DNA of 59,023 nucleotides from Thermoproteota archaeon (GCA_030550155.1 JAUQPZ010000006.1:1-59023), one strand, 5' to 3'; shown: positions 33,585 to 42,678, counted from the stretch's first letter. Translations and numbers: made by a program. Notes: generated from the sequence alone by a model not told the origin.

Positions 33585-33595
33585 CTTAAATATGG
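33585..33595 (+). promoter_or_regulatory. TATA-like box for the cupredoxin gene
   Basis: CTTAAATATGG ends about 19-29 nt before ATG 33614, suitable for a leaderless transcript. It lies in the 152-nt gap after sdhA. Confidence 0.4.
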
Positions 33596-33613
33596 TGGAG
33601 ATGGATTTCTTCC

Positions 33614-34114
33614 ATGCCGAGTAAACTGGTATTTTTCACGGTTATAGTGGCTACGGTGATCATTGCATCAATCGCGCTCGTTATAATACAGCCTCTCAGT
33701 CCCTTGAGGCAAACAACAACGGTGGAAAACACAGCCACATTGACGACCGAGACAGTGATGACGACAGGTGAGGCGACTGGGAAAGTGGTTACCTTTACTC
33801 TATACCTCTCAGACTACGGGTTCAACGCCTCAAGCGGTGGGCCTACGCTGACAGTCCGTGTCGGAGACCACGTTAGGATAACCTTAGTCGGCAACGGCTC
33901 AGGGCCTATTGTACACGACTTCACATTAGATGAGAACAGCCCATCTCCCTACAATGTAAAGTCGAGAAGACTCTCGAAGGGTCAGATCGACACCGTAGAG
34001 TTCGTGGCAAACTATGCGGGCACTTTCAAGTACTACTGCAGCGTGGCGCCACCTTACGGGCAAAGCCACAGGGAGAGAGGGCAGGAGGCCATCATAACTA
34101 TTCTCGAGCGTTAA
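33614..34114 (+). CDS. Membrane-anchored cupredoxin with predicted Gln axial ligand
   Basis: A hydrophobic N-terminal segment (FFTVIVATVIIASIALVII) anchors or exports the protein, followed by a Thr-rich linker (TTTVENTATLTTETVMTT). Residues 70-166 form a plastocyanin-like fold with copper ligands His in GPIVHDFTLDE, Cys in FKYYCSVAPPYG, and His in QSHRERGQE. The usual axial Met (H-x-x-x-G-M) is Gln here, as in stellacyanin-type sites. A loop of 9 residues separates Cys from His, longer than the usual 4-5. It probably works in extracellular electron transfer, and is followed 5 nt later by a four-helix membrane protein. Confidence 0.75.
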   Translation: MPSKLVFFTVIVATVIIASIALVIIQPLSPLRQTTTVENTATLTTETVMTTGEATGKVVTFTLYLSDYGFNASSGGPTLTVRVGDHVRITLVGNGSGPIVHDFTLDENSPSPYNVKSRRLSKGQIDTVEFVANYAGTFKYYCSVAPPYGQSHRERGQEAIITILER

Positions 34115-34119
34115 AAGTC

Positions 34120-34503
34120 TTGCGATTTCTACTCGTCAACCTCTCTTTGGGGCTCTCAATCTTCTTCGCGGCTTCGTTGCTTTTAACCGATGCAGAGCTC
34201 TGGGCCGTGGCACCCGATCATGCTTACGCATTGCTGGTCCTTATGCTGCTTGACTGTATCATGCTCCTTCTTGTCCTCAGACGCAAAGGATTTGCAATCA
34301 GATTCACTCAGTATTGGGGAGCATTCAAGGCCCTGCTCTTCTTAGCCGATATACTAACGGCTCCCCAATATGGGCTGACTTACCTAGAGTTTGCCACATA
34401 TCTATTCAGCCTTTGGGCATATAACGGCCTACTCCTCAGCCAAATCCTGATAACGGCCTCAGGCCTCAACTATATGAGATCGGTGAAAAAGGCTGAGGTC
34501 TGA
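34120..34503 (+). CDS. Four-helix membrane protein (127 aa)
   Basis: Four hydrophobic segments (LLVNLSLGLSIFFAASLLL; HAYALLVLMLLDCIMLLLVL; AFKALLFLADILTA; FATYLFSLWAYNGLLLSQILITASGL) cover almost the whole chain. Start is TTG 34120 six nt after the cupredoxin stop, so the two genes are probably co-transcribed. No heme- or metal-binding His pairs are clear. It may anchor or interact with the cupredoxin in a respiratory module; this is inference. Confidence 0.6.
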   Translation: MRFLLVNLSLGLSIFFAASLLLTDAELWAVAPDHAYALLVLMLLDCIMLLLVLRRKGFAIRFTQYWGAFKALLFLADILTAPQYGLTYLEFATYLFSLWAYNGLLLSQILITASGLNYMRSVKKAEV

Positions 34504-34541
34504 GAGGCTCTAAAAAGGGCTTAAGCCCTCTTCCCCACTGC

Positions 34542-34688
34542 TCAACGAGCGTCATCCCCACTTTTCAAGACTTTCTTAAGGACATCCCGCGTCTCTTTCT
34601 CTATGTCTGATATCAGTCGCGCTGTTAAGAGTCTAACCTCCTCTTCACACTTCCTTAAAACCTCGCTTACCCTTTCCTCGATACTCAT
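34542..34688 (-). CDS. 48-aa helical protein downstream of the ATPase D gene
   Basis: A 48-residue ORF (MSIEERVSEVLRKCEEEVRL...) too short for the ORF track, on the minus strand 27 nt after the atpD stop. It is highly charged and predicted to be a single amphipathic helix. The charged helix resembles the beginnings of A-ATPase stalk subunits E or H, which would fit the location, but at 48 aa it is too short for either. It ends at the TGA 34542-34544. Confidence rests on length, ATG and operon context only. Confidence 0.4.
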   Translation of the reverse strand: MSIEERVSEVLRKCEEEVRLLTARLISDIEKETRDVLKKVLKSGDDAR

Positions 34689-34715
34689 TCCAACACACGG
34701 GTGGAGGCGCGTCAT

Positions 34716-35363
34716 TTAAGCTTTAGCCGAGGCGCGCCGCTCTAACAACTTCTTAATGTGCTTGAGCTTGACAAAATAGTCCCTGTCACTCTCTTCAAGC
34801 GCCATAGATATCGTCTTGATCGCCTCTTCGTATCGTGGGATGATTATGTATTCGAGTGCATTCAGGAGTCTCTGAGTCCTCCGGAGCTCGTTGGCAACTC
34901 TGAAGATATTGCTCTCGGCGGCCGCGGCTTTACAGATATCGACTATGACGTTTCTGATTTTCCGGGACGCCTCGTCTAGGTTCATTGATGTGTCTCCAAA
35001 GCCGTAGAGTGGCCCAGTCTCTTTGATGCTGGCCTCGATCGAGACGAGAGATATCCCCATCATCGAGAAGGTATTCAGCTTAATCTGAAGGCTTACGGGC
35101 GCGGAGCTGGATATAGACTCTATCCTCTCTGGCCCCAGCTCAAGATATGCTTGGAGGAGATGTCTGTAGGACTCCGAGAGATTTGCGAGAACCCTGCTCC
35201 TCATCTCCTGCGCCTCAGACACCAACTCACTCAGCCTCCTGATCAGGACATCCCGCTTATCTTCAAGAATCCTGTAGACCCGCTGAGCAGTCCTCACAGA
35301 CCTGCGGAGACGAATGAGCTCTAGACGAGTCCTTAAATAACCGCGGCCAAAGGCTACGGACAT
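34716..35363 (-). CDS. atpD: A-type ATP synthase subunit D
   Basis: Subunit D forms the central rotor stalk. The coiled-coil N-terminal LRTRLELIRLRRSVRTAQRVYRILEDKRDVL and C-terminal ANELRRTQRLLNALEYIIIPRYEE are the family hallmarks. Length 215 aa is normal. It is transcribed away from atpB rather than lying just after it as in the usual H-I-K-E-C-F-A-B-D order. Confidence 0.93.
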   Translation of the reverse strand: MSVAFGRGYLRTRLELIRLRRSVRTAQRVYRILEDKRDVLIRRLSELVSEAQEMRSRVLANLSESYRHLLQAYLELGPERIESISSSAPVSLQIKLNTFSMMGISLVSIEASIKETGPLYGFGDTSMNLDEASRKIRNVIVDICKAAAAESNIFRVANELRRTQRLLNALEYIIIPRYEEAIKTISMALEESDRDYFVKLKHIKKLLERRASAKA

Positions 35364-35456
35364 CCACAGAACTCACCTCTCTCCTCCATATGTATCTTCC
35401 AGCTGGGCTGGGGGGAGCTGCGAGGTTTTTTAACCAGCCATCAAACTCCTTGATAG

Positions 35457-36857
35457 ATGCAGAGGAGCAGGTCACGCTCAGGGCTGGAGTATACTACGAT
35501 ACGAGAAATCCGAGGGCCGATTATGGTGATTGACCGTGTTACTCGGGCCGCCTATGAGGAGCTGGTGGAGATTGAGACGCCGGGTGGGGAAGTCAGGCTG
35601 GGGCGCGTGCTCGAGGTGGGTGAGGGGAAGGCTGTTGTTCAGGTATTTGAGGGGACCAGCGGCCTCTCGGTGGAGGGTGTCAAGGCAAGGTTTTTGGGGG
35701 ATACGATGAAGCTTGGCGTCTCTGAAGACCTTCTCGGTAGAGTCTTCGACGGGTTAGGTAGGCCGATTGATGGGCTGCCAGAGCCAGTGGCGGAAGATTA
35801 CAGAGATGTGAGCGGCGCACCTATAAATCCTGAGGAAAGAGAATATCCCAGCGACTTCATCCAGACAGGAATCTCGGCGATAGACGTCATGAACTGCTTG
35901 GTGCGGGGGCAGAAGCTTCCGGTCTTTAGCGGCCCAGGGCTGCCCCACAACCTACTTGCGGCCCAGATAGCTAAGCAGGCCGTGGTGCCTGGTAAGGAGG
36001 AGGAGTTTGCGGTCATATTTGCGGCTCTCGGTGTTCAGAACGACGAGGCGCGCTTCTTCAGAAGAGGCCTTGAGGAGAGTGGAGCAATGAGCAGGTCGGC
36101 CTTATTCCTCAACTTGGCCGATGACCCTGCGATCGAGAGGGTCATCACTCCGAGAGTCGCCCTGACTCTTGCTGAGTTCCTCGCCTTCGAGAGAGACTAC
36201 AACGTCCTAGTCATTATCACGGACATGACCAACTATTGTGAAGCTCTGAGAGAGATTAGTGCGGCACGCGAAGAGGTGCCGGGCAGGAAAGGTTATCCAG
36301 GCTACATGTATAGCGACTTAGCCTCGATATATGAGAGGGCTGGTAGGCTTAAGGGTAAACGCGGGACTATAACACAGATGCCAATCCTAAGCATGCCCAG
36401 CGACGACATCACCCACCCAGTACCAGACCTGACAGGCTATATAACCGAGGGCCAGATAGTTCTGAGCCGGGACCTCCACAGAAAAGGCATATACCCGCCC
36501 ATCAACGTCCTGATGAGTCTCTCAAGACTCATGGGCCCCGGAGTGATAGCGCCGAAAAGAACTAGGCCAGACCACGGAGATGTCTCGAACCAGCTATACG
36601 CCTCATATTCCCGTGCAGTTCAGCTCAGGTCTCTGGCAGAGATAGTTGGAAAGTCAAGCCTCTCACCACAAGACATTAACCTAATAGAGTTTGGAGACCT
36701 CTTCGAGAACAGATTCCTGAAACAAGGCGTTGATGAAAACAGGCCCCTCGATGCATCCCTTGAGGTTGCGTGGGAGATACTCAGCACACTTCCAGAGGAC
36801 AGCTTGACAAAGATCAGGGTTGAATACATCAGACAGTATTATAAAAGGCAAGCATGA
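35457..36857 (+). CDS. atpB: A-type ATP synthase subunit B
   Basis: The regulatory/noncatalytic B subunit: [19 protein letters not shown] at the N terminus, [15 protein letters not shown], and [29 protein letters not shown] in place of a strict P-loop, as expected for [18 protein letters not shown] and [18 protein letters not shown] follow. Length 466 aa is normal. ATG 35457 lies about 28 nt downstream of a TATA-like TTTTTAACC. It is divergent from atpD, and A, C, E, F, I, K are not in the window. Confidence 0.95.
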   Translation: MQRSRSRSGLEYTTIREIRGPIMVIDRVTRAAYEELVEIETPGGEVRLGRVLEVGEGKAVVQVFEGTSGLSVEGVKARFLGDTMKLGVSEDLLGRVFDGLGRPIDGLPEPVAEDYRDVSGAPINPEEREYPSDFIQTGISAIDVMNCLVRGQKLPVFSGPGLPHNLLAAQIAKQAVVPGKEEEFAVIFAALGVQNDEARFFRRGLEESGAMSRSALFLNLADDPAIERVITPRVALTLAEFLAFERDYNVLVIITDMTNYCEALREISAAREEVPGRKGYPGYMYSDLASIYERAGRLKGKRGTITQMPILSMPSDDITHPVPDLTGYITEGQIVLSRDLHRKGIYPPINVLMSLSRLMGPGVIAPKRTRPDHGDVSNQLYASYSRAVQLRSLAEIVGKSSLSPQDINLIEFGDLFENRFLKQGVDENRPLDASLEVAWEILSTLPEDSLTKIRVEYIRQYYKRQA

Positions 36858-37650
36858 CTACCGCGCCAACGACGGCGCCGCTCAAACTACATATCAGATT
36901 CACGACATGGTTATCTATTAGGCTGTATCCCTTCAACAAGACGGTCGGCCTCCCACAGTGGTTTTTCGACTCCGTAATTTTCTTGCACACCTCACACCTG
37001 TATGTCCCCTGAAGAAGCTGCCCCACAGCGCTATCGACGCTGGTCCCCACCAGCCCAGCAATAAAAACTATCGCCGCGACTTCCTGAAAGGAGAGTGGGT
37101 TCACGCCCCCTACAGGAATATAGCCTAAAATCAGCATTAGAGGCGCGAGAAGCGAGCCCAGGTATCCTACCAGCGTGACGCCTCCGGGAGTGCCCGCCCT
37201 CACCTTTTTAAAACCAATTATCAGCCGTGGCTCACCTTTACTCAATAGCCCTGTCTCTGTGGCGAGTGTATCCGAGAAGACGGCTGCGACGGCTCCGATG
37301 TAGCAGCCGAGCAGGACCTCAGAGTATGCTGGTAAGAGGGCGTATGCTAGAGCGGCGGAGGCCGCGACCAGCCCGTTCCCCACGACGTTCCTCCAACCTC
37401 TAAGCCCCTTTCGCGGCTCTGCAGCGCCGATCCGGCTCTTTCTGTCGTATCCTAGCTTTGTAAAGATTCCCGCTGTCACCACGAACACGGTAATCACGAT
37501 GAATCCTACTCTCCCGATAGTTGAATAGATGATTGTGCCTATCGCCGCTGCGAGGGTTGTCCCTGCGATGTCGAGGATTTTTAGCTTATGCGAGAGGATC
37601 GAGAAGATTGAAATGACTATGACCATCTCTATGGCGAGTGAGGGGTTCAT
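36829..37650 (-). CDS. DUF92-family membrane protein (phytyl-phosphate kinase-like)
   Basis: The DUF92 signature is clear: [27 protein letters not shown], and the C-terminal [19 protein letters not shown] and NHVVNLICS. Six to seven hydrophobic segments form a polytopic membrane protein. Family members include VTE6 phytyl-phosphate kinase and probably phosphorylate polyprenyl chains; archaeal homologues are linked to lipid metabolism. It overlaps the 3' end of atpB by 29 nt (convergent) and the start overlaps the hisS end by 4 nt, so it is translationally coupled to hisS. Confidence 0.88.
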   Translation of the reverse strand: MNPSLAIEMVIVISIFSILSHKLKILDIAGTTLAAAIGTIIYSTIGRVGFIVITVFVVTAGIFTKLGYDRKSRIGAAEPRKGLRGWRNVVGNGLVAASAALAYALLPAYSEVLLGCYIGAVAAVFSDTLATETGLLSKGEPRLIIGFKKVRAGTPGGVTLVGYLGSLLAPLMLILGYIPVGGVNPLSFQEVAAIVFIAGLVGTSVDSAVGQLLQGTYRCEVCKKITESKNHCGRPTVLLKGYSLIDNHVVNLICSLSGAVVGAVVMLAFYNTV

Positions 37651-38966
37651 GTGCTCACCCTAATTCCTTTGAGTAGTGTTTTAGCCTTCTCGTATACTTC
37701 TTCAAAAACCCACTCCTCCTGCACTCTCCGCTCCAGATCTCTCACACTCACGACTTTCCTCTCGATCTCCCTCCTCCCCAACATGGCGAGGAATCTCGCC
37801 CCCCTCCTCTCAGCCCTCCGAATAGCCTCAACGGCACTACATACTGATGGCTCAAACTCAGTGGATGCCCCGGCCCTTCTGAACTGAGTCGCGACCTTAA
37901 AGGCCTCACCCACTGCATCATCAGATAAAGGCACGACGTATACTAGGGCTGAGTCGTGATCAACCTTCACAGCCATCTTATCCAGCAGATACTGCATCAC
38001 CCTCGTTAACCCTATCGCGAATCCGACGCCGGGAATGTTAGGGCCACCCACAGTGGATACCAAGCCGTCGTACCGCCCGCCTCCGCCGAGAGCGACATCT
38101 GCGTGGCGTCCATATACCTCGAAGATGAAGCCCGTGTAGTATGAGAGACCCCTAGCGAATCCCGGGTGATAAACCAGGATAGAGGGGTCCACGGCGCTGG
38201 TCGCCAGACTCAGTATCTCTTGAAGATTTTGCGCCTCTCCAAGGGCCCGTTCATTACCTGCCACTATCTCCTTGATGTCGGTCAAGGTCTCTAGGGCCGG
38301 TCCGGGCTTATGGTTTGCGACCTCACTGAATAGCATGGCGCCCTCTTGGCTTTTTGAGAGCTGCCGCACCATTTTCTCAGCCTCCTCAGTCCTGCCCCGG
38401 TCCATTAGCGCAAGAACTCTGTCCTGGTCCTCGGATTCAATGCCGATCGAGGACATGATGGCCCTGTGAACCCCAACATGGCCTATCTTGAAAGTGTATT
38501 CACTTACCCCCGCCCTCTTCATGAAGTCGTCAAAGATTAAAAGGCCCTCCGCGTCAGCCGAGGCGTGACTGGAGCCGAAGATCTCAAATCCCCCGTGGTA
38601 GAACCGGCGTCTCCTCCCCCACTGCGGCTCATCCAGCCTATAGCAATCAGCTATATATCCGAGCCTGATGGGCAGGGGACTCCTGCTTAACTTCCCGGCA
38701 ACTAGCCTAGCGATAGGGGCAGTCATCTCGGGTCTCAAAACCAGCTGCCTCCCATGCGCGTCCTTGAAGACATACATGTGGCCCAGAATATCTTCTCCAG
38801 ACTTCACGGCGAACAGCTCGAAATATTCGACGGTAGGCGTCTCAACCTCCCTATACCCGTAAAGCCGGAAAAGCTGCCTCACGGTCTCTAAGAGCCTCCG
38901 ATGCAGCGGCATCTCGTCTGGAAGAATGTCATCCATCCCCCTAGGCGGAGAAAGCGGAACACTCAC
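37647..38966 (-). CDS. hisS: Histidyl-tRNA synthetase
   Basis: Class II synthetase with motif 1 PTVEYFELFAVKSG, motif 2 LVLRPEMTAPIARLVA, HisA-like RGLSYYTGFIFEVY, and motif 3 GGGGRYDGLVSTVGG...GVGFAIGLTRVMQYL. The anticodon-binding domain is at the C terminus (VYVVPLSDDAVGEAFKVATQF). GTG 38966 is chosen because the product begins VSVPLSPPRGMDDILPDE, and a TATA-like box at about 38997-39004 lies 31-38 nt upstream; the ORF-track start at 39020 is upstream of the box. Confidence 0.95.
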   Translation of the reverse strand: MSVPLSPPRGMDDILPDEMPLHRRLLETVRQLFRLYGYREVETPTVEYFELFAVKSGEDILGHMYVFKDAHGRQLVLRPEMTAPIARLVAGKLSRSPLPIRLGYIADCYRLDEPQWGRRRRFYHGGFEIFGSSHASADAEGLLIFDDFMKRAGVSEYTFKIGHVGVHRAIMSSIGIESEDQDRVLALMDRGRTEEAEKMVRQLSKSQEGAMLFSEVANHKPGPALETLTDIKEIVAGNERALGEAQNLQEILSLATSAVDPSILVYHPGFARGLSYYTGFIFEVYGRHADVALGGGGRYDGLVSTVGGPNIPGVGFAIGLTRVMQYLLDKMAVKVDHDSALVYVVPLSDDAVGEAFKVATQFRRAGASTEFEPSVCSAVEAIRRAERRGARFLAMLGRREIERKVVSVRDLERRVQEEWVFEEVYEKAKTLLKGIRVST

Positions 38967-39064
38967 CAAAGCATCTACACAGATATGCAAATACCAACAT
39001 ATAAAAGAGTCTTTTAACAAATGCGCGACATAACATTAAATCGCCCCCAAAGAAACAATCAGAC

Positions 39065-39102
39065 GGAGCCCGTAGCCCAGGCAGGAAGAGCGACGGGCTC
39101 CA
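39065..39102 (+). pseudogene. tRNA remnant: 5' half joined to a 3' acceptor strand
   Basis: GGAGCCC at the left pairs with GGGCTCC at 39095-39101, with discriminator-like A at 39102, enclosing D-arm sequence (GTAGCCCAGGCAGG, then AAGAGCGAC). This is a tRNA 5' part with the T arm and anticodon arm missing, or the same letters read as a 5' half ending in an anticodon-loop sequence with CAT. The D stem has a C-A mismatch. No matching 3' half was found nearby. It marks the left edge of the accessory region and could be an old integration scar, but a split-tRNA 5' half cannot be excluded. Confidence 0.5.
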
Positions 39103-39191
39103 TAATATTAGATGGTTGATTTGTATTTCTTTCTTCTTGGTTTCTTCCTTAATACTCTGTTGGAGAAGGTTTGACAACATTTACTACAATA

Positions 39192-39473
39192 TCACTCTCC
39201 CCTGTCATAATGTGGCTGACGGCCCGATGAAATAAACAGGGGCGCCTCATCTCCTTCATAGCTGAAAAATGATATTCCATCCTCAACCCACAGGGCTATT
39301 CTAACCCCTCTCCCCTCGTTAGCCTCTAAATGGAACAGCGGTTTATACATGTTTTGTATTTTCAGCCTCCATCCTGCTGTAATGTCATACCTCCCCTAAC
39401 AGTACCGATATGGTCTCCCCTTATCTGGTATGTTTAAAGACTTCCAAGCTGTTCTGGGTAGTTTAAGCCTCAT
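39192..39473 (-). pseudogene. Small ORF of unknown function interrupted by TAG
   Basis: The frame from ATG 39473 reads MRLKLPRTAWKSLNIPDKG, reaches a TAG at 39396-39398 and then continues 67 more codons (GRYDITAGWRLKIQNMYKPL...) to TGA at 39192-39194. The two halves have the same composition and the reading frame is otherwise open, so this is probably one gene with a nonsense codon. No family recognised; the C-terminal half has several beta strands and aromatic residues. It follows the 39.5 kb ORF by 12 nt on the same strand. Confidence 0.45.
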
Positions 39474-39485
39474 CGAGCCCTTTCC

Positions 39486-40166
39486 TCACATACTATCCTG
39501 CTTCTCCACAATCGGAAGCCCCATTCTCAAGATAAGCTGCCTTGGAGCTATGAAGCCGTCTCTAGTGGCTACGTGTGGAATACCTAAATAGGCAAGTCTT
39601 TCGGAAACCATTTTCCTGTCCACTCAAGGCGTGTAGATTGTTACGGCGTCCTCACCTCTCTCCAGCCTGTCAGGATGGTTGAGGACAATCCTGTAAAGCT
39701 TAAGCCACAGAGTATAAATACCTCTGATGTATCGGTAATCCCCTTCACAGTAGAACCTGCCCTTTTGTCTAATCTTCTCAACAGCCTCAAGCCTTCTAAC
39801 GGTGTCCCCGATAGCCCTGACCACGTTCCTGCGCTTAAACCCTCCGTAGCGGAGAGATACTTCGACTACCGCTTGCTGGACAGGCGGTCTCGGCCAGAAA
39901 AGCGGTTTTAGGCGTATCGGGACTTTACCCGCTAAAGCCCTCTCGATAAGGGGGACAATCTCCCTCTTATGCCTCTCAGCACCTATACCAACATAGTCAT
40001 TCAGCATGTCTCCTACAATACACTTTACGTCACAATCCCTTATGACAAGCCTCTTCGGCGGAATGGAGTCGGCTACAACAACCTTAACAATGATAGGCTT
40101 CCAGTATCTTGGTGATGACGCCATAGCAGTTATTGTATTTGCGGAGGTCTGCGTCAAAGTCTCCAT
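39486..40166 (-). pseudogene. Unknown protein, interrupted by an in-frame TGA
   Basis: The main ORF (39624-40166, 180 aa, METLTQTSANTITAMASSPRYW) ends at TGA 39624-39626, but the next 45 codons in the same frame (VDRKMVSERLAYLGIPHVAT...) are open to TGA 39486-39488 and read like a continuation. The whole would be about 226 aa. The N-terminal part has a beta-strand pair (PIIVKVVVADSIPPKRLVI) and the rest is helix-rich with several Arg. No known family. The next ORF on the minus strand starts 13 nt after the distal stop, so three small genes run in tandem with the zinc-ribbon gene upstream. Confidence 0.45.
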
Positions 40167-40187
40167 GTTTTTAAGCAGACGAGGCCA

Positions 40188-40430
40188 TTATAAAAGAAGG
40201 TCTGAAAGGTCTTCTTTGCACTCAGCACACTCAACCCCATGTATGTAGTATTCTGGGTCTGTCTCTTTCTCTTCAACTATACGGTCTCCATCATATACCC
40301 CTTCGAACTCTGTGGTTTTCTTACCGTTTATTAATAATTTATTTGAACCGCATCGGGGACAGCTGACAGAGCTTAACTCTTCAAAACAAGCCCAAGCTTC
40401 TGATAAAACGAAGCCACACCCCTGATCCAA
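40188..40430 (-). CDS. Small zinc-ribbon protein (80 aa)
   Basis: Two Cys pairs, SCPRCGSNKL and ECAECKEDL, separated by a strongly acidic stretch (EEKETDPEYY), form a zinc ribbon. Such proteins often assist transcription or mobile-element functions; no specific role can be assigned. The stop is TAA. It is the first gene of a minus-strand run of small island genes and is divergent from the ABC importer. Confidence 0.55.
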   Translation of the reverse strand: MDQGCGFVLSEAWACFEELSSVSCPRCGSNKLLINGKKTTEFEGVYDGDRIVEEKETDPEYYIHGVECAECKEDLSDLLL

Positions 40431-40450
40431 AAATATATTGTATAAATAAC

Positions 40451-40460
40451 TTTATATAAT
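40451..40460 (+). promoter_or_regulatory. TATA-like box for the ABC importer operon
   Basis: TTTATATAAT lies about 20-29 nt before ATG 40480 in a very AT-rich upstream stretch and fits a leaderless archaeal promoter. Confidence 0.5.
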
Positions 40461-40479
40461 AGGCATCTTCAAAAATCGA

Positions 40480-41802
40480 ATGAATATGATGACCCAAAGA
40501 TCAAAAAGAAACCTGATCATTAGCGTAGTAGTGGTTCTTATCGTCGGCATCGCTATAGGAGCTACACTTATTGTTTTGAATCCATCAGCTCCCGCAAAAG
40601 AAAAAGTTGTTATGATCGTGATGAGTGGCCCAGAGGCTGAATATATAAAGAAAGCCGCTGAAGTATTTAACGCCGAGGCTGCCCAGGAGCTCAACGTTCA
40701 ACTCGAAATAGTTGAATTAGGCCGTGACCAATACTTCGACAAGGTTAAGACAGCGTTATTGGGAAGGTCCAAAGAGTTCGACATCGCATGGCTAATCAAT
40801 CTAGACATCGCTCAGTACGCGAAAGCTGGCGTCATAGAGCCGCTTGACGGCTACATCTCAGATCGCAATTCGATGAAGTATGACATAAACGAGTTCCTAC
40901 CAATAGCCCTCGAAGGTGTGAAATATAAGGGAAAGACATACGCTATACCACTATGGATAAGCACTATGTTTCTGTACTATAGAACAGACTTAGTATCTCC
41001 AAATGAAATCGATGAGTGGGACAAGTTTATAGAGACAGCGAAGAGATTCACTAAATCTTACAATCCAAATTCTTCAACCGATTATGGAACTACGATTTTC
41101 GGCGCCCCTTTCGTGACTATGCCTATGGAGTGGTACATTTATCTCTGGTCTTATGGAGGAGAAATTATAAAGGATGGACTGCCAGTATTTAACAATCCGG
41201 CTGGACTCAAAGCAGCTAACACCTACTACCAGCTAGTAAAACACGGCATCGTTCCACCTGACTGGAACACGTATGAGTATCCCAAGGTCTTAGAGGCAAT
41301 AAAGAACGGGAAAGTAGCATTTGGCATTCAGTGGGACGCAGCATACTTCGAGATAAAGAGCGCCCTTGGAGATAAGGTGGAAATTATGCCTCCCCCCGCC
41401 GCTCCCGGCGGCAAACCTGCTGCATACACACATACATGGACAATGGTCATAAATGGAGCATCTGATAAAAAAGCAGCCGCATTCAAGGTGATGACCTGGC
41501 TGACGTTAGACGATAAAGGCGCGCAACTACTCGGTTCGTTTGGCCTTCCTATACCGACTAGGAAAGTTTTGACAAATCCAACCTTTAAGGAGAAGGCGCC
41601 TCACTGGGAGAAGATGTATAACCAGATTTTGAATTATGGGCATTCTTTACCAGTAGCTGCGTCTTTCTCACCGATACAGGATAGGCTCATATTCTATTTG
41701 AGCAAGATGCTGAGCGGAGAGTTGACGCCTCAGGATGCCTTAAACAAGGCAGCCGAAGAAGCAGTCAACATAATGAAAGAAGCTGGAGAGTATGGGGCAT
41801 GA
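40480..41802 (+). CDS. ABC transporter solute-binding protein (sugar type, family 1)
   Basis: This extracellular protein captures a solute, probably a sugar or oligosaccharide, and delivers it to the two permeases that follow. A hydrophobic N-terminal anchor (RNLIISVVVVLIVGIAIGAT) has no lipobox Cys. The family-1 features include FNAEAAQELNVQLEIVEL, FDIAWLINLDIAQYAKAGVIEPLDGYI, TYAIPLWISTMFLYYRTDLV and VAFGIQWDAAYF. Length 440 aa is normal. AT-rich codon use, unlike the flanking chromosome, indicates acquisition from another source. The next gene starts 3 nt after its stop. Confidence 0.9.
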   Translation: MNMMTQRSKRNLIISVVVVLIVGIAIGATLIVLNPSAPAKEKVVMIVMSGPEAEYIKKAAEVFNAEAAQELNVQLEIVELGRDQYFDKVKTALLGRSKEFDIAWLINLDIAQYAKAGVIEPLDGYISDRNSMKYDINEFLPIALEGVKYKGKTYAIPLWISTMFLYYRTDLVSPNEIDEWDKFIETAKRFTKSYNPNSSTDYGTTIFGAPFVTMPMEWYIYLWSYGGEIIKDGLPVFNNPAGLKAANTYYQLVKHGIVPPDWNTYEYPKVLEAIKNGKVAFGIQWDAAYFEIKSALGDKVEIMPPPAAPGGKPAAYTHTWTMVINGASDKKAAAFKVMTWLTLDDKGAQLLGSFGLPIPTRKVLTNPTFKEKAPHWEKMYNQILNYGHSLPVAASFSPIQDRLIFYLSKMLSGELTPQDALNKAAEEAVNIMKEAGEYGA

Positions 41803-41805
41803 CTA

Positions 41806-42678
41806 ATGAGGAAGTGGGCAATTAATAGAAATAATCTTTTTCTTCTTCCCTCGCTTATAATCCTCATTCCAATATCTCTTATTCCTTTCTTGATAATAAT
41901 TTATTTCAGCCTCTTGAACATATATACATTCAATTTTTATAACCCGTCATGGGCCGGCTTGAACAACTTCATCAACCTAGTATCGGGTCCTGATTTTTGG
42001 AATTCTTTATTCGTTAGTGGACTATACGTAACCGTTGTCGTAGGAGCAGAGGTGATTTTCGGGTTGTTATTAGCATTGTTTTTTAATTATAATTTTTATG
42101 GAAAATCAGTCTTGTTCGTTATCATAATGATTCCGGTCATAATTTCACAAGCAGTAGTAGGATATATGTTCTTAATAATGCTGTCGGACATGTTCGGCAT
42201 AGTAAGTTATATATTATCTATCTTGAATGTAAAAATCTCGATATTAGGAGAACGCGCAGCAGCGTTAGCCGCAATGATTTTAATAGACATCTTAATATGG
42301 ACACCTTATTGTTTCCTAGTGATCTATGCAGGCTTAAAGACCGTTCCATCCGCTGTCTTAGAAGCAGCTAAAATTGACGGAGCCACGAAATATAAACTAT
42401 TTAGATACGTGATGCTCCCTTTACTTTTGCCAATAATAACGGTTGCAGTAATATTTCGAACGATTGACGCTTTTAAGACTTTTGACTATGTATATATAAT
42501 TACTGGTGGAGGGCCAGGAACCGCGACGACCACGTTGTCAATTTTGATTTATAAATATTTTGACTCGGGAAACATAGGGATGTCTAGTGCCCTGAGTTTG
42601 CTAGTTTTGATTATGGCTATCCTCTTATCTCGGTTATACTATAGCTTCTTGGTGAGTAGAAGATGGCAGACCACATGA
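41806..42678 (+). CDS. ABC transporter permease, MalF/UgpA type
   Basis: Six hydrophobic segments and the cytosolic EAA loop (EAAKIDGATKYKLFRYVMLPLLLPII) identify a carbohydrate uptake permease of the MalF/UgpA type. The start ATG 41806 follows the binding-protein gene by 3 nt. The 3' end overlaps the next permease by 16 nt. AT-rich like its neighbours. Confidence 0.9.
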   Translation: MRKWAINRNNLFLLPSLIILIPISLIPFLIIIYFSLLNIYTFNFYNPSWAGLNNFINLVSGPDFWNSLFVSGLYVTVVVGAEVIFGLLLALFFNYNFYGKSVLFVIIMIPVIISQAVVGYMFLIMLSDMFGIVSYILSILNVKISILGERAAALAAMILIDILIWTPYCFLVIYAGLKTVPSAVLEAAKIDGATKYKLFRYVMLPLLLPIITVAVIFRTIDAFKTFDYVYIITGGGPGTATTTLSILIYKYFDSGNIGMSSALSLLVLIMAILLSRLYYSFLVSRRWQTT

